NCBI GenBank assembly: GCA_029817715.1
Contig: JARUPY010000158.1
Coordinates: forward strand, 744,001-808,000
DNA length: 64,000 nt
Direction of reading: 5' to 3'
Source of the DNA: Melastoma dodecandrum
Taxonomy: Eukaryota > Streptophyta > Magnoliopsida > Myrtales > Melastomataceae
Positions 12,242 through 26,641 of the stretch are shown one piece after another (position 1 is the first letter of the stretch; each line of letters begins with the position of its first letter). Under the pieces are notes generated by a model. That model did no database searches. It saw only the letters and a list, made by a program, of their open reading frames with translations, and was not told where the DNA came from. The translations under genes were made by a program, and so were the position numbers.

Positions 12242-12583
12242 CTCAAAATAAGTTAATGAATTTCAAATATTATTTCGAAATCCGCACATAAGCTGCCCAC
12301 GCTAATTAACACTAGCCGGTAAAAATTGAAGATCACACGTGAGCAATAATGATAAAAGAAATAATAAAGATTAGTTTTTCTTTCATAAAATAAACGCGTT
12401 ACATAAAAGATATGCTAAAAAACAAAAGCATTTCTTAAGAAACAACGCTCATATTTTTAATTGATGAAGATATTATATGAAATAACATTTTAACTTACTT
12501 CGTTACACAGTAACTATTGATATATTAAATGTTTTTTATTTTGTCCTTTATTTATTTATTTAAACAGTGTTCCCACAACCTCG

Positions 12584-12660
12584 TATATAAAGAAGCCCAT
12601 AGGAACCAAAAAGCCCTGACCCCAATTCCCCGCCCCCCCCTTCCCTCAAAACCCTAAACC
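12584..12660 (+). promoter_or_regulatory. RRP5 promoter: TATA, site II, telo-box
   Basis: TATATAAA lies at 12584-12591. A site II core (TGGGCT on the reverse strand) lies at 12594-12599. A double telo-box, AAACCCTAAACC, lies at 12649-12660, about 75 bp before the ATG. Telo-box plus site II is the classic pairing in plant ribosomal-protein and ribosome-biogenesis promoters (TCP and Myb-like binding), which fits the downstream gene. Confidence 0.7.
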
Positions 12661-12734
12661 CCCCCGCGCCCCCTCTTAAACGCAGCGTTTGGAGGCAACC
12701 TCGCGCCTTCTGTGCCAACTCCGTGCAGAAACAA

Positions 12735-15700
12735 ATGGGGGCGCCTCCGAAGGCGGCTGCCGCTCGGACGAAGAAGCCGAAGGAGAATCACGGCAAGGGT
12801 AAGGCCTCGGGGAGGGACGGACCGAAGGTTTCCCAAGCCTCGAGGAAGAATTTCAAGCCCAGGAATAAGTCGAGGGAAGTTGCCAAGCAGGAGAGGAAGC
12901 AGCAGCTCCTGCCTGCTCGCCTCGAGGAGGACGTACCCGATTTCCCTAGAGGTCCGGAAATCGTGGATTTTGCCGGTGTTAGTGATTGATGGGATGATGT
13001 TGGTGTAAAGTTTCGGCTTTTTAGGGATTGTCGTTGAGTGTATTGGGTGAGCTCGTGTTTGGAGTCTTAGAATGTTGTCTGGTGGTACTAGTCCTTTTGG
13101 GGGATGTAGGGGCGCCCAGGTGGTTGTGGGCGTATTTGACAGATCATTTATTGTGAATTGGTGACTTTTGATGCGTATTTTATGCTCTGGAGAGTTATAT
13201 CTTTGCCCGTTGTATGGTGATCTTCTCTAGGGTCTAATTAGAGGTCTCTTGTACAGCATAGTTGAGGCTGGCCAAATTGCAATGATGATGGTCCGGCTAA
13301 GTTGCGAGGGGCTATGCTTGCGTTCATTTCTGTCCCTGCATTGTCTCAATTCATATTTGATGCTGTTTCTGAGCAGATAGGATTGAATTATTGTGGTGTT
13401 CAGGGGGAGGAAGTCTTCTGAGTCAAAGGGAACGTGAAGAAATTCACGCAGAGATTGATAAGGAATTTGAGACCGAGGAGAGAGTTTCCAAAAAACAAAA
13501 GGGGAAAAGGTTCCAGAAAAGAAGGGAATCAAATGATGATGATCCCGGTTCACTTTTTGGAGATGGGATTACAGGAAAGTTGCCGAAGTTTGCTAATAGG
13601 ATCAGTTTAAAGGTTTGTGATTTTTCCGTCATAAAAGTGTTTGAACTGAAACTTTTATTCTTTAAATTTTGTCAAAGCAATTTACTCTGATGTTGGTATT
13701 TTCAGAATGTCTCTCCAGGTATGAAGCTCTGGGGTGTAATCAGTGAAATAAACGAGAAAGATCTTGTTGTTGGTCTTCCAGGAGGATTACGTGGTTTCAC
13801 ACGGGTCGCAGATGCTTTTGATCATGTTTTTGACGAAGTCAAGGTAAAAACTCTGGCGCACCTTTCCTTCCTCCCAATGGACAATTTATTTGAAATGTTC
13901 TTATATATAGATATTTGAAATGCCAGCTGGCTACTTCCAATCCTGTATCACAAAATTATCCCTTGATTTTTTTCTTGTTTGTGCAGGAAAATGATATCAA
14001 TGTTCTCGCAAGCATGTTCAGTGTGGGGCAGCTCGTTTCTTGTGTTGTGATGGAAGTGGATGAAGACAAAAAAGAAAGAGGGTTAAGGAAGATCTGGCTT
14101 TCCTTGTCTTTGTCCGCATTACATAAGGGCTTCACCTTAGATGCCATTCAAGAAGGGATGGTAAGAAATTTGTAATTGATCCTTCTATTGACTGATGTAT
14201 CATCCGGACCACTACGAGATAGTAGAAGTGAGGTTTTTCATTTGTGTCTTTTGGAATCAATCCGCATTTTGTGAACACGTCAAATATTTCAAATAGAGTT
14301 TGTGATAGATATATGATTTGTCCGTGGCCTGGAAGAATGCCTACTGTAGCAAGAGAATCCATGGGAAAGTGCTTTCAACTTTTGAAGGTAACGCTAACAT
14401 GGGTGAAAATTTCCAGGTGATGTCAGCATATGTGAAAAGTGTCGAAGATCATGGGTACATTCTCCATTTTGGATTGTCTTCTTTCACAGGATTTCTGCCC
14501 AAGGCCACCCAACGGGGTAATTTTCAATAAATATCTTTTTCAGCATCTGGATTGACATTTTTCTTTTTCTTTGATAATTTTTTGCTTCGAAAATGTACTA
14601 TGCTTTGTTTCTGCCTGAATTCTATGAGGGTAAATGACTAGGTAGTGGCCATAAAAGTGTGGATATTACTGTTGGTTGCCGCACCTCGTCTTTTGGTGAA
14701 ATGTTTCAATATTTGGTCTCCTAATCTTACAATTTTACCAAGGAGTAGCTTACTTATGAATAGGCATGCATGACCCAAAAAGTATAAATTGAAAGGCTTC
14801 CTTTGATATGCTGAAGCTGGAGGTCTTTTTGTATCATGGATTCTGTGGTGTTTTGAATATATAGGTGAACAGTCTCGCCTCCTCTAAAGGAAGTTGTTTT
14901 AGTTCAGTTCTAGTATTTTGTTCAGCATTTTGGTAATGCTCTTTAATAAAATTGAACTATCTGTTTCAATAAGGCTTTTGTAGATGATACTTTTCTATTT
15001 TTCATGTTTGTTGCTTAATCTGTTGGCTATTTGGTTTGGTTGCCTCCAGACTTAATTTTCTGCATGGCCTTCATATAACCCCTTTCTATTTTTTCCTATT
15101 CTCTTTTTCCAGTTACAATATTTTCTCTACTGTTAGGGCGTGCTATTAGCCTTAATAATACTTGGCTTTCTTGCTGGTGATTACCACATCTGCTATGTCA
15201 CATAATTTGTCCATTTCTTGCAGAAAGTGAAGTTTCTGACCTCAAAGCTGGGAAGCTAGTCCAAGGAGTTGTCAAGAACATTGATAAAGCTCGAAAATTG
15301 GTGTATCTGAATTCCAACCTTGATATGGCAACAAAAACCTTGGTTTGTGAATGGCATTGTCTCTCTCTAATATGATTTGCATGCGAATTTATTACTCTTT
15401 GGTTAACTGTTCTCGTTTTGTGGCCAGACAAGGGACGTAAAGGGAATCTCGATGGATCTTCTTTCTCCTGGTATGTTGGTTACTGCTAGAGTGAAGTCGA
15501 CCCTCGAAAACGGGATCATGCTATCATTTCTCACATATTTTACTGGAACTGTAAGTTTTAAAGTTGACCATTGTGACCCATACTAGGTAAGTCTGGTTTA
15601 ATTAAAACTATTCCCTTTTGGATGGATCATAGGTTGATTTATTTCACTTAGAGAATATCCTGTCCACCAAATCTTGGAGCGATAACTATCCGCCAAATAA

Positions 15701-18700
15701 AAAGGTGTGTTTAGCGTCATCTTTATCTATTTTTGTGTTGCCGTGTAGTTGTCATTGTTCCTTGTTACTGCAAAAAGGCACAAAACCATGTGTTTAATAT
15801 TGGCACAAAACCATGTGTTTAATATTAGAAGACGTATATAAAGACTTCATGTATGCTGCGGTGATAGTCGGAAAATTGCTGATCATGGGTTTTAGATTGA
15901 GTTCAAGAGACCTGTTTTAGTAAAACTTCCGAGTATGTTGCATCAATGATGCCAAAAGAGAAATGTAACCCGGAATTTAAGCAACATTCTTGACCGTACC
16001 TAACTATATTAGGAAAAAAATGGAGATCACCTCGGATGGCATGAATAGGGACATAAGAAGTAGGTGCTTTGGAAATGGTCCTTATAGAGGCACCTTGTGC
16101 AGCAACTTTTTGGGCATTGTGACTTTACATATCAGCAATGTGGTATACTGAAAAATAGATAAAAGATACATTGAAGAAAATGATAAAAGATAATAGATGT
16201 TAGTATATGAGTTGTAATAGAGAACATTAGGAAACATTGATCCATACCAAAAGCACGAGTGCTTTGTAGTTGCTACTGCAATGCTTACTGCTTGATTTTA
16301 TGATTGATGAGGATCCTACTTGTCTTAGGTAAATGCACGAATTCTGTTCATTGATCCTACAAGCAGAGCTATTGGATTGACTCTGAATCCACATCTTATC
16401 ACAAATGTATCTCCTCCTTTGGTGAGTATATTCCCCATTTTGAGCCTATTGTGCATCTCTGCTTCATTAAAAATCTAGGTGTTAGGGTTGATTTGGACAT
16501 CATTTTGTCTCATCATTTGCTATTCTTTTTTCTGTTTCAATTAAAACTATCTTTTTGTGCTTGTTAAATGTGGAGCTACCTGCTGCTTTCTGATGTATTT
16601 TACACTTGGTTGTGCAGCTTGTTAAAGTTGGGGATATATTTGAGAATGCAAAAGTCGTCAGAGTGGAGAAGGGTTCTGGCCTACTTCTTGAGATCCCTTC
16701 ATCTCCAGTGTTTTCTCCAGCATTTGTTAGTGTATGTGAACATTACCTTTTTATTAACTTATTGCCCGTTTGTGTTTTGGTACCTTTGGATGCTACTCTG
16801 ACTGACTTTTCAGGTATCTGACATTGATGATATGGAAGCCCATAAGCTGGTGAAGAAATTTAAGGCAGGAAGTCATGTTCGCCTGCGAGTTGTGAACCAT
16901 AGACTTTTGGAAGGGCTTGCAGTTGGAGTAATTAAGGTTGTTCAGCTTTATAATGTTACATTAAAGGAACAATGCTTTAAACTATAGCTCATTGCATTGC
17001 CTGTAAGAAAAGAGCATAGCTGATCAAATTAGCTAAACATTGGAAATAGTTGTCTGCATCATACTTGTTCTCTGATTTCAATAGTTGTGTGGTCTATTCT
17101 TTCTTTAGCCATTCATAGCTAGGAAATTGGCTCAATTTGACGGTGCCACCTGTTCTTTCAATATCCTTTCTTTTACGCATAATCTGATCTGCGGAGCTTC
17201 TTCCAACATTGGAATTTAAAGGGCACATTCGCCTTCGCATTTCCTTAAAGTAGTTCACTTTTACTGAAGAATAATGTTTGCTTATTACAGTTATCATTGG
17301 AATGATATGCTTTTATTTCTTTAGCTATTCATAGCTAGGAATTGGGTACTCGGAACGTGTGAATTATATTAACTTTGATCCGTTTTTATCTGAAGTGCAG
17401 CTTTAGGGGCCTGGCCCCTTTTCCTTGCAGTGGGCCTCTTTTGGGTGTTTACTGGCTATCTTTGTGTCTCTAATGGTAGATTTTCGTGCAGTTAAACATG
17501 CTTTTTGTTGTCCTTTGTATGGCTCAATAAATTAATACTCTTTGTTGTAAGATGATAATGCTGATGGAATGTCTCTCAGTATTGAATCTTCCTTCTGATT
17601 TTGCAATTTGGGCAAGTACATGATCTGTTGATCTCTTACTGATATCAATCAGGACATCGCATTTGAAGGTGCTGTCTTTACCCACTCTGAAGTCAAACCT
17701 GGGATGATGGTGAGAGCTAAAGTTGTGACTGTCGACAGCTTTGGGGCCATTGTTCAATTTCCTGGTGGAATTAAGGCTCTTTGTCCTCTATCTCACATGT
17801 CTGAACTGGAAGTTCCAAAAGTTGGGAAGAAATTTCAGGTTGGTGAATTCTTCTTAATTTCTTTTCAAAGTCAAAGGATATATTGCGGCAGATATCAACA
17901 TGATCTTATGGCCTTGTAATCAGGTTGGAGCAGAACTGGCTTTTCGTGTCCTTGGATGTAAATCCAAGAAAATTACTGTTACTCACAAGAAATCTCTCGT
18001 AAGCCTTTTTTTATAAATCTCTGTCTTACTTTTCATGTGTTTTTTTTATAACCTGGGAGCCATAAATGCATTATTTTGGCAGTTGAAGTCCAAACATGCG
18101 ATTATTAGTTCATATGCCGATGCTACTGATGGGCTTGTAACACATGGCTGGATAACTAAGATTGAACAACATGGTTGCTTTGTCCGATTCTACAATGGAG
18201 TCCAGGGGTTTGCTCCCAGGTCTGTGACTAGACTATTATCCATTTATGCATTTCATACAAGTAAAATACTTCAGTGCAATCATTCATACATTATTATTCT
18301 TCATTGCCTTTGCTTCTGAATTGTTATCTAATCAATCCTGCTTATACCAGTTTTCACTAATCCTTCCCCTTCTTGCATGCTAGCTGATGTGTTTATTGCT
18401 TTGTTGTTTAATCACCATAAAGTGACTTTACTACTTCTTGATTGTCTTAAACAGACATGAAATGGGCCTTGAAGCGGGCTCAGATCCGAATTTGATGTAT
18501 CATGTTGGTCAAGGAGTCAAATGTAGAGTAATTGTTTCTAATTCTGGAGCACAACGGATAACTCTTAGTTTCACAGCAAAGCCTGCAAGGTTCCGTTAAT
18601 TACGCTCTATCATACTACATCACTGATTAATTTGCATTGGGCACTGATGGAAGACACTGATAGCAGGATTTCGGATGATGATATTGTTAAGTTGGGTAGC

Positions 18701-21700
18701 CTTATACCAGGAGAGGTTGTCAGTTTTACGCCTCGTGGAGTAGTCATATTTGTAAACGCAAAGAGTCACTCTAAGGGCACAATTCCCTTCGAACATTTGG
18801 CTGATCATCATGGTGTGTCCTTTTATCTTTGTTTTCTTTTCATTTCTTTTGATTTGCACTTGAATTGTTCCCTGACATGGCCTTTCAATGCATCTTATTA
18901 GTTGAATGAATCTGGTTTGCAGATCATGCCATTTCAATGAAGGCGGTGCTGAAACCAGGCTATAAATTTGAGCAGCTTCTTGTACTTGGTACTGTAGCTA
19001 CTTTTTCCTCCAGTATCAGACATAATTCATGCTGTTCCATTCAGTAATTTCTGCCATCAAATCATGGGAACATGTAGTGAATGTAGTGATTTTATGAACG
19101 TATTTTTGGGGTTAATTAGTGTAGGAGGTTCCTCACGAAGAGGATACTTTAAACAATAAAAAGGGAAATCACATTTTATGGTTGGATGTCCACATTCTAG
19201 ATAATTGTATTTGTAATTTATTGAAGTAAACCACCTTCATTAGTTGCTATCCTGCATGAGTATTCTTACTTCTTCTGTTTGCTTCAAAAGTATACTTAAT
19301 GTATCAGTGAAGGTAACCTTACGCAGATTTTGTGTACTTTATCTAATCATTGATTGCCTCTATGAAATGAAACGTTGCCAATAGTTAATAATTTTTTTAA
19401 CTGTGGGCTTCATCCCAATTCTCTTATTTTCTAATTTTAACAATTTAAGATTTTGATCATTTGTATTAAAATTGCTTTTGCAGACACTGAAGGACACAAC
19501 TTGCTGCTTAGTGCTAAATTTTCTCTCATTAATGCTGCTCAAAATCTTCCTGCAAATACTCAACAACTTCATGCAAACTCAATTGTGCATGTAATAAGTG
19601 TAGCTTTTCATTAGTAATCTTGCATAGCCTTTATCCTCTCTTGTTGTCCTGAATGTTCCCTCTTTCTTATTTTTCCAGGGCTATATTTGTAATACAATTG
19701 CGACAGGTTGTTTTGTTCGATTTCTTGGACATCTGACAGGTTTTTGCCCAAGAAAAAAGGTAAAGTTATATATTTTATTTAGCGTTCCAAAAATGCTATT
19801 GGAAAAGACTGCTGACATTGAAAAAACATTGCTTAGGCAATTGACGACCAGAGCATTGAGCTTGCTGAAGCTTTTTTCGTTGGACAGTCTGTACGCAGCG
19901 ACATACTCGATGTTGGTGAAATAATCTCACTGCTCCTCATATTTCTTTGTACATTTAGCAAGTTATGTTGATATAATTTGCTTCTTCATTTAGGTTGACA
20001 ATGACTCAGGGAAGGTTAAAGTTTCACTGAAGCAGTCTTCTTGCTTTTCAACTGATGCATCATTTATTAGAGATTATTATACCACAGAGGATAAGGCAAT
20101 CATTTTACCCTTACTCTCTAGATGCCTTTATGTGCATACATTTAATGAAAGTATTGCGTGTATTTGTAATTGCTATATTCTAGAGGCAAATTTCCTGTTC
20201 TACCCGAGGAAAGTTAGATGGAATTGATAATTTGTATTTTGGTTTTGAATTTTTATGATCCAGATAGCAAGGCTTCAATCTTCAAATGACAACAAATTTA
20301 GTTTGAAATGGGTTGAAGAATTCTCTATTGGGCGGGTCATTGAAGGGAAAATCCAGGAGGCAAAGGACTATGGTGTAGTTGTCAGTTTTCTCAACCATAA
20401 TGATGTATTTGGTTTTATTGCTCAACATCACTGTAAGTAGTCTCATTCTATCAGTAGATGTACTTGTACAAAAATCTGAAATGTATTTCATCTACCGACT
20501 TAGAAGCCAATGGGTTCATCTGCAGTAGGTGGGTCTTCCGTGGAAGTTGGCTCTACAATTCATGCCGCAGTTCTTGATATTGCCAAGGCAGAGCGCATTG
20601 TTGATCTATCTCTTAAGCCAGAGCTTAAGGATAAACTAAACAATGATAATTCCAAGAACCATGCTAAAAAAAAGGTCCGATCTTCATTTTTTTTCCTTTC
20701 TTACTTAATCAGTTTTCATTTATGTATCTCAAAGAATGGTCTATGTGCTTTAGTTCCATTTTGTTTATGATTTTTCAGAAGCGCAAAAGCGAAACAATTA
20801 TGGATTTGGAGCTGGGTCAGACGATTACTGCAGTGGTTGAGATTGTTAAGGATAATTATCTGGCAAGTACTCGGTCTTTTTTCCTAATAATGTTGTTTTT
20901 GCTGTTGAGACTTTCTAAATTCACCGTTTTCTAAATTTGATCTTGTCAAAGAGCAGGTTCTTTCAATTCCTGAGTTTAACCATACGATTGGATATGCTTT
21001 GAAATATGACTACAACACCCAAAAGTTTCCCCGGAAGCAGTATGTATATGGGCAAAGGTAAATATCTTATGGGCCATTTACCGAAGTAAATATGCAATTT
21101 AGTTAATAATTTGATGGCTTGAGACAATAGCCAGGCTGCTATGTTTTCCCTTGGATTATCATATTCTGTTTGTTGTGAATCTATCCCTTCTAATTATACT
21201 GATTTGAACATGAAATTACTGTCTGTGTGTTGGGTCAGCGTCACTGCAACGGTGGTGGCTCTTCCAAGTGCTGAAACAATGGGCAGACTTCTTATGCTTC
21301 TTAAATCTTTTGCTGACCTCGGAGACTCCACCTCTAAAAGGGCAAAAAAGAAAAGTAAGCCCAGTGTCGGTTCTCTTGTTCAAGCTGAGGTAATTGCTTG
21401 TGGTTGTTATTTGTTTTCTGTTTTATGGATTGCATTTAGTGCTTGCTATTTTACAGATATTTTAGATGTGATTGTTTTGTTTAATCTTACTTTTGTTGCC
21501 AGGTTACTGAAATCAAGCCTCTTGAAATACGAGTGAAGTTAGGCAATGGTTTTCATGGGAGGATTCACATAACAGAGGTGACACTGCTCTCTAGATTTTT
21601 GGTTTTTTAGCTCTAACTTGTACCGTTCTAATGGTATGTTTGGGAGTTTTCCTTTGAATAACAAATATGGTGGGAAAAGTCGTGAAAGGTAGAGAGAAAT

Positions 21701-24700
21701 ATATTTGAAAGAAAAGATGAGAAATTGCTACATGATGGGTTGGAATAATTTTGAAATGCTGTAAAGAGTAAAACTGTATAGTGAAAGGTGTTTTTCCATT
21801 TCGAAATCATTTTCCCGCCTAACCAAACATAGCCTAAGCGTGACTTTAGTGTTACTCTTTGGATAACAGCTGAATGATGACAATGATATGGAAGATCCAC
21901 TTAAAGATTTTAAAGTTGGTCAGACACTCAAATCTCGGATTGTGGCCGCATCTGACTCGCGGAATCATAATAAAAGTACTCAGTGGGAACTATCTGCAAA
22001 ACCAAAAGTTGTTGCAGGTAAATTCTTCATACTAAAATCAGATCTTCATATTGTATTTTCATGGTTTTCCAAGGGAACTGGTGGTGAATTTTCACTTTAG
22101 CGGAGATGGTCTTTACTGAATGTTGGGAAGTGGTAGATGCATTTGTTTCCTTCTTAGGATGTGGATAGTTGACCCAAGTTAAACAGAGAAATCATGCCAT
22201 GAAATGCACAATCTCCCTTTGAAATCCTTGGACACAATCTGTGTCAAATTTTTTCTTTTCCATGTCTCTCTATTCCTTTGGACTTACTGCTCCTAAGGTT
22301 TAGGGGGTTGACTCCAAAACTACAGCAATTGTCCTGTCTTCTTGCGAAAGTTGACTTGTTTACATAAACTAATAATGGAGATGCAAGGGCAGCATATCTA
22401 TCTAATAGTTTGTTATTTTCACGGAATCGTTGGGGGATCTATTACATGAGTGACTCAGAGGAACTATTGGCCTTTCACTGTTTGGGCAACTAATTTTCTA
22501 TCCTAAATCTGATGTGACAGAAAATGACCCATTTTGATTCTTATTGTACATTTCTGACTTTGGTGCCTGTTTGTGACTTCCTATACATCAAAATCAGAAT
22601 CTTATGAAGTAGAGGGGGAGCTTAATCAAGAAGAGTTTTCCCCAGGACAGCATGTTGCTGGTTACGTGTACAAGGTGGAAAATGACTGGGTTTGGTTATC
22701 CATGTCAAGACAGACGAGGGCCAAGCTCTTCATCCTTGACACTGCACGCGAGCCTAGTGAATTTGCCGAGTTTCAGCGTCGTTTTAGTGTAGGGAAAGGA
22801 GTCTCTGGTTATGTTCTAACTTACAACAAGGAGAAAAAATTAATACGCATGGTGCAACGACCATTGGCTGTATCTAGTAAGAATAATAATGTCACCAGTG
22901 ATGCGTCTGCTGATTCAACTCCCCATCGCTCGTCTGAAGATATTGGGGCTTATATGCAAGAGGGAGATATTGTTGGGGGTCGAATTTCAAAAATTTTCCC
23001 AGGAGTTGGTGGATTCCTTGTGCAGGTTGGACCATCGGCATCAGGAAGAGTTCATTATACTGAGATTACTGATGATTTGGTATCTGATCCCTTATCTGGG
23101 TATCATGAGGGGCAGTTTGTGAAATGCAAGGTTATTGAGATTACTCAGTCAGTTACTGGGACTACACACATCGATCTATCATTACGGCAATCCATTTTAG
23201 GAGTCAGTGGCACAGATTCTAAGGAAATCTTCGCCAAGTCAGTCAAATCTTTTTGTTATAAGTCAAATCTTAGCTTCTACTTTTCCTGTTCTATTATTGA
23301 TCTTTTTAAAGTTATGTAAATTTGGTTTTCTAAATGTGATTAGTGGAAAGTTATGAATGTTGTCACTACCACTGAATTGTACCCCTTTCAGTGCATTTCA
23401 TTTAGTTGTCCAACAATCACTTCATTTAGTTTATCGATATAACTGTAAGTGATAAAGCATGAGGTTATTTTCATTGTATAGGTTGGGAGGCCTTTATTAT
23501 GTCTTTTATCTGATTGAAATGAACCGAAAATCGTTATTTTATTGTGAGAAGTGACCTTTTTTGACAATAGCTTTATAAGATCTGTATAGAACTTCCGAAA
23601 GTGCTTTATGATGTGTGCATGTAGGTGCTTTTGGTGCTAAAAATGTCTTGCCAGTGTCGTATTTCTCGTTATTGTCAATGCTACATATATTATTGCTGCT
23701 TTCTTAATAAATGGGAAAATAAATATGGTGGTTACCTTTGTGTCTTTTTAAGAAATGTGGTGCTAATTAGTTTGGGCACTTATGCTGCTCTCGATTACAT
23801 TTAGACATACTAGCAAACGCTTGGAGAAGATCGAAGAGCTTCATGTGGGAATGGATGTTCAGGTACCTTTTCTTTTCACAGTATCAATTCGAGTTATTGA
23901 ACTTTCACAGTTAAATGTTAATGTGATTGTCTTACCTACTGTACATCGAATAACTCCTGATAATCAGATGCTTAGATGACTCTAAATTTAAGAACATTTT
24001 ACCTCGACAGCAGGAGATGGTGAGGTTGACTACCAATCTTGTTCTACTTCTCTGTTTGTTGCAGGGGTATGTCAAGAATATCACGTCAAAAGGATGTTTT
24101 GTTTCAATTTCCCGGAAGATTGATGCAAAAGTACTCCTTTCTAATTTATCTGATGGATTTATCGAGAATCCCGAGAAACAATTCCCTGTGGGGAAGCTGG
24201 TGAAGGGAAGGTGAATTTATCTGTTGTACTCTTTTACAATCTTAAACTGATTCCCTCATGTTTGCCAAGGGATGCATTCAGGAACTTGATTTGATTAAAT
24301 ACAGGATACTATCTGTGGAGCCCCTGCTGAAACGTGTTGAAGTTACTTTGAAAACATCAAACACTGGCAAAGAATCAAAATCTGTCACCAATGACCTATC
24401 CAGTTTAGTTGTTGGATGCGTAGTACCAGGCAATATACGGAGAGTTGAGCCATACGGCTTGTTTATCACGATCCACCCCTCAAATTTAGTAAGTACAAAG
24501 CTCCATTACAGTGATTTCCCAAAATAGAAATGAGTCCAGGATGAAGAACTTTGTGCAAACAATAGTGCACCAGGCATACTAAACCAAACAATTTAATCAT
24601 TATTCAAAGTGGCACTTTTGATAAAGGACTCTTCTTTTATTACTAGGTTGGTCTCTGTCACAAATCACAGTTGTCAGATGATCATATAGAAGACGTCGGG

Positions 24701-26641
24701 TCAAAGTACAAAGCTGGGGAGGAAGTTAAAGTGAAGATATTGAAGGTTAATTATGTCAAATGTTTGCTTGGGAAAATTATTGTTCCCTCTTGAATTTATT
24801 ATACCTCATCAGCCTCCTTACATCTCAATCAGGTCGACCAAGATAGACAAAGGATTTCTCTTGGGATGAAGGACTCTTACATACATGAGAATAGAAAAAA
24901 TATGGAAACAACGTCAGATCAGGATGAGGATGATGAGTTGATGACAGAGAATGGATTTCAAGGTCACAATAAATCATTTACATCTCCGTCAAGCGGTTCT
25001 GGCATCTTCCAGGATCTGATGATTGAAGATGACGACGACGAGGATGATGCAGCTCTAGCCCAAGTGGAATCAAGAGCTGCAGTTCCACCACTTGAGGTTG
25101 CGCTAGATGACCTCGAGCAAAATGGCGAAGATATCGAAGTTATTCCAGAGAAGCATCTTGAAGATGCTCACAGTGCAGACCCAAAAAGCAAGAAAGAAGC
25201 AAGAAAGAAGGCGAAGCAAGAGAGGTTAGCTTACCAAACTTCTACTATGGGGATTTTGTCACATAGAAAACTCCCTGGTCTATATTTAGAGATTACGACT
25301 CTTGCTGTACAGGGAGAAAGAAATCAGGGCTGCTGAACAGAGGCTTCTGGAGAAGGATGTTCCTCGGACTCCTGATGAATTTGAAAAGCTGGTTAGGAGC
25401 TCCCCGAATAGCAGTTTTGTTTGGATAAAGTACATGGCTTTTATGCTTTCTGTAGCTGATGTAGAGAAGGCTCGTTCTATTGCTGAAAGGTACTCATGAA
25501 TTTGAAAAGATGGAATTTTCTGAAGCATTTATCTGCATATGGTATAATCTCTCATCATGGCTTAGGCTTTAATCCCTATGGTACTCTGTTTACCAGAGCT
25601 CTAAGAACAATAAACATCAGAGAAGAGAATGAGAAGCTCAATGTTTGGGTTGCTTACTTCAATTTGGAGAATACATATGGAAATCCGCCAGAGGTAGTTG
25701 CTCGCCCATTACTTTCTGATTCTCATGTAATGATGCTTGTGATTGCTTGAAATTTGATAGCATGCTTCCGTCATGTCCTTCAGGAGGCAGTGCAGAAAGT
25801 GTTTCAAAGGGCATTGCAGTACTGTGATCCAAAGAAGGTCCATCTCGCACTTCTTGGGGTTTATGAAAGAAACAAGCAACATCAGTTGGCCAATGACCTC
25901 CTCGAGAAAATCTCGAAGAAGTTCAAGCATTCTTGCAAGGTATAATCATAGTTTCAAGTCCAAGAAGATATGTTCTCACAGATTATGTGAGATGTCTTAA
26001 CTCTGAATCACGGAATGCAGGCTTGGTTGAGGCGTTTCCAGTGGTTACTGGAGCAGCATGAGGATGGGATTCAACCCATTGTAAATCGTGCATTATTGTG
26101 TCTTCCCCGTCATAAGCACATCAAGTTCATTTCTCAAGCCGCTATCCTGGAGTTCAAAAGCGGCATACCTGCAAGAGGACGAACGATGTTTGAGGGTATG
26201 TTGCGAGAATATCCAAAGAGAACGGATTTGTGGAGCGTATATCTCGACCAGGTAATACCCTTTCTTTCACTTTCCTTTTATCTGTTAAAAGTATAATTCT
26301 CAAATACCTTCTTGGTATTGTTTGTGCAGGAGGTCAAGCTCGGAGACGCAGAGATAATACGATCACTTTTCGAGAGAGCAATTAGCTTGAGCCTTCCTTT
26401 GAAGAAGATCAAAGTAAGCATAAATTCAAGAGTATATATTTCTAATTCATGTTTGATGATACCGGACGAGTAAAAAGATTCAGATCAATCGGCAGAGTAA
26501 TGATTCGTGCTTTGTTTTTTTTTTTTCTAGTTCTTGTTCAAGAAATATCTCGCATACGAGAAATCTCAAGGTGACGAAGAACGGGCAGAATATGTGAAGC
26601 GCAAGGCAATGGAGTATGCTGAGAGTGCGAATGAGTCATAG
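12735..26641 (+). CDS. RRP5: RRP5/PDCD11 rRNA biogenesis protein, 40 exons
   Basis: RRP5 is a nucleolar factor for pre-rRNA cleavage that makes both 18S and 5.8S/25S rRNA. The product is about 1947 aa: a basic N-terminus, about 15 S1 RNA-binding modules (e.g. [34 protein letters not shown]), an acidic linker, and C-terminal HAT repeats ([34 protein letters not shown]). Start ATG 12735 leads straight into the basic region. Phase closes over these exons: 12735-12951, 13404-13612, 13706-13843, 13987-14160, 14417-14516, 15224-15342, 15428-15550, 15633-15704, 16329-16421, 16618-16731, 16814-16936, 17653-17838, 17924-17998, 18083-18219, 18455-18589, 18667-18812, 18923-18988, 19484-19590, 19679-19759, 19837-19911, 19994-20095, 20264-20432, 20526-20674, 20779-20862, 20957-21057, 21239-21389, 21503-21577, 21870-22017, 22598-23237, 23805-23862, 24065-24210, 24305-24488, 24647-24745, 24833-25224, 25313-25489, 25597-25693, 25784-25939, 26021-26251, 26330-26413, 26531-26641. 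Introns after exons 21 and 24 have GC donors. Confidence 0.93.

Noticed and set aside
11829..12291. Several 60-89 aa frames
   Set aside because: They fall inside the hAT-like element on both strands and resemble no transposase or other family.
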